NCBI GenBank assembly: GCA_030512335.1
Contig: JAULSU010000001.1
Span: 5,518,001 to 5,582,000 of the forward strand
Direction: 5' to 3'
DNA: 64,000 nucleotides
Origin: Immersiella caudata
Taxonomy: Eukaryota; Ascomycota; Sordariomycetes; Sordariales; Lasiosphaeriaceae
The number at the start of each line of letters is the position of its first letter. Positions within the stretch are counted from its first letter, which is position 1. Below are positions 45,289-57,236 of the stretch, piece by piece. Below the pieces are notes generated by a model. It had not been told where the DNA came from. It ran no database searches and saw nothing but the letters and a program-made list of their open reading frames with translations. Position numbers and translations under genes: made by a program.

Positions 45289-47320
45289 GGGTGTTCCGGA
45301 CAGCTGTGGTGGTAGAATGGTGGTGGTAATTGCAATGTTGGTTGCTGGTGTGGCGGTGGTAGAGGTGGATGGAGTTGTCAGGGAAGGAAGGTGTACTGAA
45401 GTTCGATGGGAGCGGTGGCAAGATGAAGGAGGTGGGGGAAGGAACCAACCATCCTTGCGAGGTGCTGGACACGTGGGAGATAGGAAACAAGATGCCAGAA
45501 CACAGCGGTGGTGTTAAAATGCGGGTAGTACATCTCAGGATTCATCATAAAGAGCCGCTCAAGCACTTACAAGGTTGTTTGTTTGGTTGTTTTGGAGACA
45601 AGGGATTGGCGTTCTTTCGTCGTGTATTCCTAGGATACCTCTGTGCGAAGAACCAAGAATAGAATACACGACGGTTTCAGGTAGCCTTTCAGCGGAAGGT
45701 GCTGAAGTTTGTGTTGACAGTGGGGGGTGGTGAAGGTGAAGGAGCAGGGCAAAATTCGCGCCGCCGAGACGACGAGAAAACCCCGATCAATCAGGTGGGA
45801 TGTGCCTCCGCGGCGATTCTCGTCAACAGAATAATCGGGGGGTCAGATTCGCGGCCGTGGTTCCAGGCGGATCTTCACGCGGTCCAGTGTGTTTACATCT
45901 TCCTGCCTATCTCCATGAACGAGAGCTCTCACCCATCCATACCATACAGACACCAAGGGCGCTTATCCCTTACATCGTACACGTACCTGCCTCGCAGAAG
46001 CCACGCCGCCAACATAACACCAAAGAGCAAGGCGGGATGCCTGCTAGCTGGATCATGTCCCATCAGCGGATGGGTCCCATCAACAAATGGCCTCATTCGT
46101 CATACCCATCCAACACTAGGTAGGTAGACCAATCCAACACACCCATCTAACAGAGGGACCTTTCACCATATGTCCAGAAAGGGGCAAGCCAAATGTGCTT
46201 CTTCAGCTACCTACTGCGCCAGCCACCACACCCTCTTAGGCAGGGGCACATAACGCATCTATTTCCAACTGGACCAGTCCCATTTTAAACAAGATACCAA
46301 CCTGAGAGACCCCCAGAATCTGTCCCCGTACCACCACAACGAAAACAAAACACATACCTTAACCTATCAACATATCATGCAAGCCCCAGGGCAGAAATCA
46401 GCAGATCGTGACTCTTCCAGAAGAGTCTTACCCCACCCCTACTTAACCATCCCACATCCACAGGCCGGGTGTTAAAAACATCTACATCTTCACAATGCCG
46501 GATATGGTAAACTTGATTTCAATCCAGCGGGGATCTTCACGGTGATGAGCAGCGAGTGAGAAAAATAGGGCGGTGAGTGGCTAGGATCCGAGAACTGTAT
46601 GGCTAGAGCTTCCGGACGGGGAGTAGGATGGCAACTGCTGGCATTTTTTGGACAGACTGGAGTGGTTTGAACATCATAGCAATGCCCCAGGCGTGTTTTA
46701 GCATTTGGCTACGGAAGTGTGACAAGATCCAAGCTGGGAGGCCTAGGGCGAGCGTCAGCAGTGAAGGCATATTGGATGCTACCCACCTCCAAACAAATTC
46801 ATCAGTTGAACACAACGCCCTTGGCTAGGAGCGTACACACTACCTACGGAGTCGTTCGTACATATCACCCGCAAAGCGCACAAACACGGGAAAAGAGCAT
46901 CGACTGGCCAGCTGCAGATACTAGAAATGACACGGCAGAAAACGACATCATTGATGTGCATGATTCACATCTAATATATTTTCCCTGACCTCTGTTTTAT
47001 ACACAGCACCAACGAATGCCCCCATTGCTAGTAAATGTACAATGTTCCGCCCAAACCCCGAACTCATGATTTCCACTATACTAGAACCATGATGGATGCA
47101 ACGTGGCTCGCAACGCTGTATGCGGGAGGTAGGGAACGTCGCGGAACTCCTACATTATGAAAGTAGAAACCTTGGGATGCCGAATCCTCGCAAAGGACCG
47201 TCGTGAAAGAGCCGCCACCAAAGACCAAAATCCCAAAACCCACATGACTTGCCCGAGGACTCCATGCCGACTTTTTATCGTTTCGTCATGACCTGCAGAA
47301 AGGATTCGATGGGGAATAGC
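45289..47320. other. Intergenic, no supportable gene
   Basis: Upstream region of the 933-aa protein gene, including its probable leader near 45289-45500, and the 3' flank of the Gln-rich regulator. Open frames are under 145 codons and motif-free. GGT-rich simple sequence occurs near 45307-45365. Confidence 0.55.
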
Positions 47321-50300
47321 TCATTCCTCGTCCTTCTTTTCGCCAACGCGCATTCGCTCGTTCCACTTTCGCTTCCCGACCCGGGTTTCGTAGTGGGGAG
47401 CCGACGTCTTCACATCCTGCATGACGGACTCCATGGCGCTCCGAGTCTTGTTCCTGTAGCAGTCCACTATCGACGCCGTGTCACTACAGCTCTCCAAAGG
47501 CAGCAAGATAGAAGGATACTCACATGCTCGCTGGAGGAACACTGTCCGGCCTGCAAAGACACGGCTCTGCAACCACGCCATCCGGTACCCCAGATCATTG
47601 AGGCGAACCTCCTTTCCACGGAACGACTTACGCATTCGCGGAATGGCCACCTCGCCTTCCTGACCCTCGCTCATGGGGACCTTCACCATTGTCTTGCCCC
47701 GTTTCCCGCTACCGCGACCCGCCCGACGACCCTCGGTCTCTGCGGTTCCGTCATCCTCGATATCGCTGGTGTCGTCCGTGAAGAACTTGCTGCCCGTGGC
47801 GCTCGGAGGAGGACTCTGCATTTCACGGGGAAAGTATGATCGTGGGTACACACTACTACTCTTCCGGAAACTGTCGGGAATCTCTCGCGTGTCAACACCA
47901 TCTAGAGTGACGCGGACACGGAGCCGGCTTTGACGATCGCTGTCTTCGACCAGAATGAACTTGCGCTTCTTGGCCTCAGGGATATCCGGAAATAGGTCCT
48001 CGGGTTCATCATTCCGCGAGCGACTTAGGCGACGCGCAGCAATCGTGCTCCCGCTGGCGTGGGGTGAACCGCTGAGGGTGTCATGGATTGACGGCATCGA
48101 TGAAGAACCATGCGGGGCTCCGCCCGAGTATGAGCCGTATCCTGTGAAGGCTTGCGTGGGTCGCTCGTCGGAGCCTGACTGAGATGGCGCTTGGTGATGA
48201 TGGTGATGCTGGTCGTCAAGATACTCGTCACCTAGAGGATGGGAAGCCCCACAGTTAGCAGTCCGCATCCCGCTGGGGAGTTAGGCGCAAGACAGTCGGC
48301 TTTATAGCGTGACGCGTCGTGCGAATGAGTGTGATGCTTTCAAACCAGAACAGTGCAGCAACAACTCCTCAAAACTCCCAATGAAGCAGCAAACAAGTCC
48401 TCGCAGCGCACCGTACAAAAAACAAACTGGCAGATGCCGTCGACCAGAGGGCCTCAGCCTCTCAAAACCGGTGCGGTCGGTGATGCCTTTTTCAGGCTCC
48501 ATGCAACGATGGTGTGTGTGTGTGTGAAGGTGTTGGTATGTGACGAGCGATGCTGATGAAGATGCCATGCATAGCGATATGCACCGCAGCGTTTGCCAGC
48601 AGCCAGACGACAGAACGACGACCGAAACCAGCAAAACAAACTAACAACAGCAAACGCGACTAGTGTAATGTACAGATCTTTCTTTTTTTGTACCAGGTCC
48701 CTGTGTCGCCCAGGTCCGCGCGGTGCTCGAAAACTGATGGTCGCGAGCCGGTATATAACAGCAAGAAAAAGGACGAGTGAATAACCCCCAAAATACCAGA
48801 AACCAGCCAAAACAGAAAACATATGGGTTGAAAAGGTATCACACTTAATCACAACAACGCGCGCGCATTAGGCCATCTGGTGAAACATACCGACTTCATC
48901 TCCTCCCTGAGCGCTCCCGTCCTGGTGGTGGTGGTGGCCCATTTGCGAGCTCATGTTGTTCATCCCGGGTTTCCCAATAGCAGCAGGCATCGTAGCCTGG
49001 GCTGGCATGCCCGCTGAAGCGGGGTTGGGCATGTGGCCGGGGTGCGGTGTTGCCGAGCCAGCCTTGTTGCGGTGGTTCATCTTGGCCATCCGGCGGACGC
49101 GACGACTCCTGAGCCGGGGGTCTTGGTTGCTGTTCCGCCAGCTATCCACAGCTCGCTGGATCAGCCCCCTCTTGCCACGGAGCGGTGGGTTCAACTGCGC
49201 CAGCGCCCACCCGACCGTGTTGCACTCAGTCTCGTACTGGAGGCGGTTTCCCCGGTATTGCTCTTTGGGGCAGCAAGCCCGAGGGTAGACGCAGTTCTCA
49301 GTTTTGAATTCAGCCGACAGCTCTTCTTGGTTCACCGACTCGACATCGCAACGGATCGTGTATTCCATCTTCACACGGTCCCGCGAATATTCAAAGGCAA
49401 TCCACTGGACACCGTTTCCATCTTGCCGAACGACGAGAGGCGTCGTTGCCGGAATAGGGCCCGGGGCAGCGTTGGGGTTTACACCGGACGCCGAGCCAGT
49501 TGGTGTCGAGAGCGGGGCGGTATTCTGAGGGGTGTTGGATGCAGACCCTCCCAGAGGAACGGGAGCCGACGTCCTGTGGTTCAGGCTGTGCGCTTCGATT
49601 TTCCCAGGCCGGGGGCTGACTGTCATTCCTGGCTGTGAGTGTTGCGGAGCGGCGTGTTGGCTCATCTGATGTTGAGGCGCGTTATGCGACATCATCATGC
49701 TTGGTTGCGAGGCCATGGTCTGGTGTGATTGCTGCGCGTGCTGAGCATGCTGGGCGTACGCCGACGGCGCAGGCTGGGCAGACATGTACGAGTTTTGCGG
49801 CTGTTGGGGAGCTGCATAGTACATTGACTGTTGTAATTGTGAAGTGGGTTGCCCGTACATGCTCCTTTGTTGATCGTGTCCCGAGGGCGATGCTACCGAG
49901 GCAGGCGAATTCGACTGCGGCGTATGGTAGGACATCGGAGGGTATTGCGGTCTGGGCATCGTGGCGGCCATCATTTCTCCGGTTTCTACTGGTGTGTCAG
50001 TAGTTTGTTCTGCTCGTCAACATCCCGTCGGTAATGCATACGAAACTTACCTGCGGACGTGTATCCGCTGGTCGCGCCGGGTGTGCTGTAGGGGCTCGGG
50101 TGCGCGTAGTACGGTAATCCGTGATCCGGCGCGTTGCTGGCCTGGGATTGCTGCTGATAGACAGAATGACCCGAGGAATACGCGCTAGAGTGTTGTTGCT
50201 GTTGCTGCTGCGGGGGCGCCTGGCTATGATGCTGCTGGTGAACAATGCTCGAGGGCCGGGAATGTTGCAGGTGCGGCGGAACAGAACCCTGTTGCTGGTG

Positions 50301-50336
50301 ATGTGGGTGGTGTTGCTGCATAGAGGAGATAACCAT
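47321..50336 (-). CDS. Gln-rich putative transcriptional regulator with duplicated fungal domain
   Basis: Exons 50051-50336, 48891-49988, 47524-48231 and 47321-47466 join in frame to 745 aa. The first about 210 residues are Gln-, His-, Ser- and Pro-rich. Domain 1 has NCVYPRACCPKEQY, then WALAQLNPPLRGKRGLIQRA and VDSWRN. Domain 2, in exon 3, repeats the pattern: VRVTLDGVDTREIPDSFRK, SSVYPRSYFP, an insertion of about 75 acidic or basic residues, then MAWLQSRVFAGRTVFLQRA and LDCYRN. Such Gln-rich proteins occur across filamentous fungi and are presumed nuclear regulators (weak recollection; DUF8032/RfeG-like). The 659-nt intron 48232-48890 is long, but its phase-1 join gives DEVGDEYLDD. Retaining it ends the protein after MFHQMA at 48868 (468 aa, domain 1 only). 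Alternatively 47321-48268 is a separate gene starting at ATG 48268. The final 57-nt intron is in frame. Confidence 0.75.
48232..48890 (-). other. Long phase-1 intron with an in-frame stop shortly after the donor
   Basis: The donor is GTATGT at 48890; the acceptor is a GCTAAC branch followed by CCATCCTCTAG ending at 48232. A TAA at 48868-48870, seven codons into the intron, would end an unspliced product. A (GT)7-type run lies at 48512-48526 on the + strand. Confidence 0.55.
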
Positions 50337-53300
50337 TAGTCCTCTCGCTGCGCAACGTTTCTCTCAACGACCCGTGATCATATGTTTGGGGTGAGGGCCA
50401 GGGCAGGGGCAAGACAAGACGCGTCTGGGAATATTCTTTTTTTTTCTTTCTTCGCGGTGCAAGGTCTGGGGGAGAAACGGGAAACTTGTGGGTAGGTCCC
50501 TGGAAGGTGAGGCGGACTAGCCTCGGGATTTTGTGGTGGGATTCGTCGGACAAGGCTCTTCCTTACGGCATCCGAACCAAATTGAGGAGCCGGGAAGCCA
50601 ATGTCACCCTTGTTCAAGGATCAACGCAAAGAGCGGGTGGAGCGATGAGGTCTCGGAATCGCGACCCGGGGTTTCGAGATTCCCACTGGGGTTCTCTTCT
50701 CTGCTGGCGCGATTGCAACTGAATCGGGAGTGACCTCTTGCGCCCCGGTCTACCGAGGACAGCTGTGCCGAGTAGATTGCTAGCGGGTAGATGGATATAC
50801 TGACCAGGCGAGAGATGACCGAGGTGAGAAAAAAAAAGAACGGTGTGTGGGTGTGAAGGCAGGGGCCGCGATTAATTACTTTGCGGCGACCAGCAGGACG
50901 AGGATGAGCGGAAGGTGCTGGCTGGCTAGCAGGCGCAAGTAATGTAGTGTGGAGAAGATGGGTGCCGGGACGCGCAGGGCTCAAGTAGGTAATGTACCTT
51001 TAGGAGCTGGGGGTCGCGCAAAAGGAAACCAGATCAGATAACGACAGCGACAGCTGACAAGGGATGATAATGCTTGGCTGGTCTGATATAGCCTGCTGCG
51101 TGTGTGTGCGCGTTCGAAAAGACTGGTCGTTCCAAACTTGCAGAGATGGAAGAGATTCGCCAGGTGTGGATGGATCAGAAATGATGGTGGGACACAGCGC
51201 ATGGAGGAAACGTGAACAAGGGGCGACTGCATTTTAGATGAAATGGCCAATGGCGAGACGAAGCGGTAGCCGAGTAGCACCATTATTGCCCAAGGAAGCA
51301 CTTGCGACCCGGGCCTAGTCACTGAATGGGTAAGGCCCGAGGTGGCTTCACCTCATTTTTTTTTTCGCTGCAGGAGGGAGCTTCTCTCAGGTTGGCAGCG
51401 ACATGGGGGGCGGTGTGCGAGCGGATCCAATCCTCTTCCCACACCTACCAGCCCCTGCAAGCCTTGGCAACAACCCATCTGGAGAATCCATGTACCGACC
51501 GCGACTTGCGGGCCGGGTACATCGCCTTTGCTGCTGCATCGCTTGAAACAGTAAGTCGAGCAGGGAGCGTTTGACTCCCCACGACGCCAGGGCCCTGCAC
51601 TCTCGCCATCGTGGTACCTCGACTGTCTTTTGCGATCTGCTGGGGGGCAGCCCGACAGACAGGAGACGCCGCGGCAACGGTTCCGAGTGACAAGCCGTTG
51701 CGACCGACCGGCCATTTCTTCCATGGCGCATGTGGAGGGCACTTCCTCTCCGCCGCGCTGCGCATCATCTGTTTGGCTTGGAAAAAGCTAATGGGGCCAG
51801 CTCCACTGGGTGTCGCCTCCCGATCCCCACCCGCTAGCGAGGCAACTGACTCTCGGGCGGCCAAGCACCCGCAGCTTGTGGTACAACTGAGCCGGCGAGA
51901 CCGTCGCACGAGTGTCATCAGAGTGCAAACCGACTAGATGACGATTGTGCCTGTCGGAGGCCAGCGAACGGATCGCTTGATCCCCCTCCCTCTTCCTTCG
52001 CTGGCAGAGACGCGCGAGCGAATCACGCGCAACCGCACTCGCGGTAGGTAACCCCCAGGAAGCTTCCAGCCACACACACTGCCGTTGAGACTTTCGGACC
52101 ACCGTTAGAATCCACCCAAGCCCTCAGGCCTGGCCCCACGCGGGCTTCTGCTAGCGCCACGGGGTGACCCAGCGGGGCTGCGGTTGTTGTGACCACCAAG
52201 CGGGCCTACATGGTGTAAAATTACAGTGTGGCTCGAACCGACGACAGAGCATGCTGACAGGGCCGCGGACAAATATTATCGCGATTGCTTTGGGGGGTTG
52301 AAGCGTGGTGCAGCCGCCCGCCGCCAAACTTGGCCAGGTCGGGGGTGCGCGAGCCAGACTGCGAGCACAATCTCCCTCCCGCAGCGCTCGACTGCAGGTG
52401 AGTTGTTTAGTGCGGAGCGGAAGCAGACCTTGCGACCCGGCGACAGCCCCTGTCGCTGTTCCCGGAGCCCTGTCCTGTGGTGAAACAAGACACCCCCCCT
52501 GTAATTCTCACAGACCCGACCACCAAATCCGCACTTGGTCGGACTTGCGACAGGCATCGTTTTCTGGAACACTGGAAATCAGGGTCGCTTGACCTTTTGG
52601 GGGAGAAACTTGCCCCGTGGTTCTGCAACTATGCAACCGCACATGAATGACGATATTGCTGGACATGAGGATATCGCCATGGCGGGCGCCTGCCACACTG
52701 GCCCTTGTCTGGTGCACTGCACACAGCAGCCGTGACTGGCTGCCATCTCGATCCGTGTCGCGACTGGGTGCACGCCAACAACGCGCAGACGGAACTACCG
52801 TGTGGTGCGTGGATATGGTATGTAAATGCAAGGGGCGGGGGTTGAGTTTTCATCCTCGTGTTGTTACTTGGTGGTGGGAGAGAACATTCGAAAAGTGGCA
52901 CTCACCGAGTCATGGCCGGGCTCTTCCTTGAACTGGCTCGGAGCCTGGCGATGCTGAGCCATTGTCAAGCCCATAGAGGATGATTGCTTGATCGATCAAG
53001 CCAGTGATTCTGGCCGGGTAAACGAGTTAGCGAAGCTCAGGTATGAGTTTCCAACGTGAAGGTCTGGGAGGCGGCAGTAGAGTGCAGAACTGTGCAACAC
53101 CAAACAGGGCGGGCCGGCTGCTCTTGATAATCCTCGCATGGATGGCCAGTCAAACCAGGTTTTCTTCAACGTCCGTGCGTCCTGCAGCACCGAAAAGGGA
53201 AAGGGGCTAGGCAGGCATCCCACCAGCACCCAGAACGCGTCTGGATGGTTGTGTCGACGCGTCTGGGTTCGGGGATCGAGCGTCAATCGAGTATCACTCA

Positions 53301-56300
53301 CAAAATGCGTGTTCCTTGAGAACCCCTGACTCTTGAGGACGAGTGACAACCACGGGTCCGATTCTCCACACGGCGTGGCCCTCTAGTTGCTTGCTAGCGG
53401 CTCTCCCACAAATACTTCCTAGCTTGGCGCGAAAGAAAGCGGCTAGTAGGGCGAGCAACGCGCCGTCGGGATGACCGTCAATGTCGAGTGCCGTTGTCGA
53501 GCTTTGAGCAAAGGTCAGTATCGCTATCGAAATGTTGTTTCTGATATAGTGAGTTCAATAAATCCATGCGCCTGTCAAATACTGGGTTTGCTATGTTATA
53601 AATAGCACCAGGCAGAGGGCAAGCAATCCGTTGGACTGCATAGGAGGATGCTGAGCGAAATTTCCAAAATTTCATGCGATACCTGATGGGGGACTAGGGT
53701 GGAACGTTGCCGAGATTGAAACGGGATCGCTCTCGCTATTCAGCACCCCTGCCCAAATCCCGAACTGGTGGTGCTTCAGAAGACGCCATGTCGATTTTGG
53801 CAACCTTCAACAGCCCCCAGCGCCAAGCGCTGCGAGCACGCCGGACTCTGTGTGATGAAATAATGCACGTACCTTTTGGGGACTCTGTGTGCCGGATTGA
53901 CCAGGGTAGGCAATGGGCGGCAAAAGGCCCAGAGCAAAGCAAAAAAAATTACTAAGACGTCGTGCAAAGTCAGATGACTGCAATAAGAGTGGTTTCGATT
54001 GCTCCGGCGCAAAAAGGACGGGACCGAGGAGCTGGGTCGGTTTCGCTGCTTCTCGAACCACGTGCAAGTCCTCCACAAAAATGCTTGGGGTGGCTCGCAA
54101 CGTCGTACCTTGCGGTTGAGGGCCCACCGAGACGATGTCGTTTTGGTGTTAGATGCTTGTCTGATGTTGCGATACCTGCAGTTCGGTATTAGTATTCGTC
54201 GCTTAACTTGTAGTCTAAACTTGACGGTTTCTTGGGACGGGGTTCTGTGGGAATAAAACGCCAGGGAGTCGCGGCAGGGCTCCGGGATAAACAAGGGCCC
54301 TTGCACAAACGCATGGCAAGTGTTGCGGGTTGAGCCTGCGGCCTGGGCTTCCAATCGAAACTGAAGTTGTTGACGAGGCTGATACTCGTCTGGAACCTGC
54401 GCAACGAGGAGGCCGTGCAGGTTGTTGTCGACAATTCCAGATCGGGAGCGGGGGAGCTATGCAGGACATGATGGAACTCACCAAATAGCCTGCAACGTCC
54501 AGATGCACTCTGATGCTTGCGAAACGCTGGGAGAATGCAAAGTTAGCAGCTACTCCTAATGCCTCTACCGCCGCGTGCCTGCTAGAAAGCTGGGAGGGTG
54601 TTGGCCACGGTGACGCCGTTGAACTCACCTAAACCAACCGGTCTGCCCAGAAGAAAACGAAGATGATGGGAGAAAGAGACCTCTCACTCAAGAAGCCGGG
54701 GCTTGAATTCAATGCTCTTCTGTCGGTGTTGTTAGGAGCAGCCAACGGTGGTGGGTCTTCCGACGAGGCTGATGGCGGGTGTGAAGCAGGGGTGGTCGTA
54801 GAAGAACGCGCGTGGTCACTGGGTTACACAACAGTGATAAATCAGCACAAACGGCCACATGCGAGGGGAAAAGGTCTCAGATCGCGAGCCACACAGAGCC
54901 CGTCAGCGCGGTCCGGTGAAAAAATCAGACGGATGATTTGCACGTCGGCTCGCATCGAATGCAAGATGAGGTGTTGCGAACGTTGCGTCTTTAGCGTCGG
55001 GACGGAGCTAGAGCAGAGCTGGGGGAGCTCGGACGGGATTCGCGAAACCGTTGATGATGAACCAGGATCAGGGTCGCGAACCACCTCGACCAACGCGCTG
55101 GAAACTAAACCAGACGAAAAGATGCGACGCGACGGGGACCATCGACAGGAACCAAAACGCGGTAGGACGAGCTGAACCACTCGCTGGCTTCGGGAAGGCA
55201 AAGAGGAAAGGAGTATTTACCTGGTATAGCCAAAAAAAAATGCTCGTGCTGCGCGGATGCCGTGCGATGTCTCGCTCTTCTTGATTGCCAGAAATGTGTG
55301 CGCACACTGATGGTACGACGGGGAAGATAACAGCAGAAGGAGGACAATCAGAGCCCGGTGGCAGAGAGCCGAATCAGTGTCGTCCGAGGCTGCTGAACAT
55401 GCAGACAATTAGTAAGTGGTCGGGTGCAAGACTGGCGTGAATGGCTGAAGATTCCGATTGTTTGCTCGGTCGATGCAGGTTTGCGTCAGTCAAGGGAAGA
55501 AAACAACGGACGGTCTTGAAAGTTCGGAGCCCTCCAGACGACGACGCAATTTCTTGTTTGCGCAGACCTGGTCGCACAGGGGTCCGTGTGGGGGAGCTTC
55601 AAGACACGCTGGGGCACGCGAACACGTGAACAGCGCCCATCTGGCGGGTTTTTGCGGGCACTGGTCGGGATTTATCGACGGAGGATGGGACTCTTGGGTG
55701 CAGGCGGGCGGGAAGCAGGGGGAGGGGAGGCTTGAGGGATGGCGGCGTAGATGTGGCCTTGGTCGTGGGAACCAGGAATCTGAGCCGCAGCCCTTCGAGC
55801 TCGAGATAATTTTTATGGTTGTGCGACGCTGCGAGCCAACAAGATCCTCCGGACGAATTATTTCAGGCCGTCTTGGAACACTGGACGCGACAAACGTGGC
55901 TGACGAGAAGAGAGTGAGAGCAACAGAATTCAACGAACCTCGATCCCCCTTCGCCAGCTGGAGCTTGGGCGAGCTTGAGCAAGGGCGCCTGTTGCAGGAC
56001 GTGGGCTGGTAGCGTCTGTGTGCTGTGTCGCGTCGCTGGTTGCCCGCTGGCTGCCGGAGGTCGGGACGAGTTGCGAGCCCGAAGCGACAAAGAAGGCGTT
56101 TTTGTACTCCCCCACTTGCAGCGAAATTGCGGCAGATGGAGCCTTGACGAGCTCCGTCGTGTCTGAAGGACTTGCAGCCTCGAATCCGTATCGTGTGGCT
56201 GCGAAGAGCGTGATGATTAGGGGACGATCAACCGCCAGCAGCAACAGGGGGGCTCGAATCCTGCGCCTTTCTGTGTCGGTCGTGCAGGCGGATCAGCAAC

Positions 56301-57184
56301 CCAAAAGCCAAGTCTGTCTGTGCAAGCGTCTCCAGTAGACTCGACTCGGCGAGGCGCACGTATCTTCTTGTAGCCCGTATGCTTGAATATGCGATCACAG
56401 CATGCGCAGCCCCTGGCGATTGTCTTGATGGAAATGCAATGCGCGACTCGACCACGGCGGCGTGCGAAGAAGGGTTGCGGAGGGAGGAGCAGGCCCAGAA
56501 TGCAATCGCAGCAAGGATGGTGCGGTCTGTCAACCGTTTGTGCCGTTGGAGAAGACAGGCTGGTGGAGGACCGATGCTGGCTGGTGCACGAACCCTTGCA
56601 GGGAGAGAGAGGGGGGACAGGGGGCAGGTAGGGGGGTGGGCGTTCGTGGGATGGCTTTTGAAGCCCGGTGTCTTGGGCCTTGCAGTCGAGCCCTGGTCAC
56701 CTTCTGGGATCTGGCGGGAGGAGGCAACGTTTAAAAAAAATTGGGGGAAGCAGGGCAGGGAGGGGAGTGTGGTGTGGTTGTACTCCGTACCTCGCGGATG
56801 GTGTGTGAGAGGCTTGGTGGCTGCGTTGCTTCTCTGCACAGCGACTGGGGTTCCAAGGTTGCCTAGCGGGATTTAGTCGTGGACGGGAACCCAAGGGAAC
56901 GGGAGAGGTGACAGGGCAGGTAGGCGAACGCAAGACAACCCGACATGGAAGCTAACCAGACAGGCCGACAAGCAAGGACTGGGTGGAAGGGGGAGGAGAC
57001 GAGAGAACGACCTCCACGGCGTAGTTGGCAGGATAAATGGACCCTTTTAAGAGCTTGGATGATGCCATGCTATCCGGGGGTCGATGTGCTGGATGGGATT
57101 GGAGCCTCTGGAATCGCCTGCGAGCCCGGCCACTTCAACACCTTCCAGGTACATATGCACAAAGGGGCGGTCAGTCTCGTCATG

Positions 57185-57236
57185 CTTCTCTTCCCTCCTC
57201 CTCTTCCTCCTCCCTCCTCCTCCTCCCCCTCTCCTC
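57185..57236. repeat. CCT-rich simple sequence
   Basis: This is an interrupted run of CCT and CTT units on the + strand, purine-only on the other strand. It could be a pyrimidine-rich promoter element or chance expansion. Confidence 0.6.

Noticed and set aside
53776..54354. A 192-codon minus-strand frame with a short hydrophobic stretch.
   Set aside because: It has no family resemblance and overlaps a + strand frame; the hydrophobic piece alone is not evidence for a gene.
56240..56262. A GGCTCGAATCC stretch resembling a tRNA B box.
   Set aside because: No acceptor or anticodon arm can be folded around it and no A box lies at the right distance.
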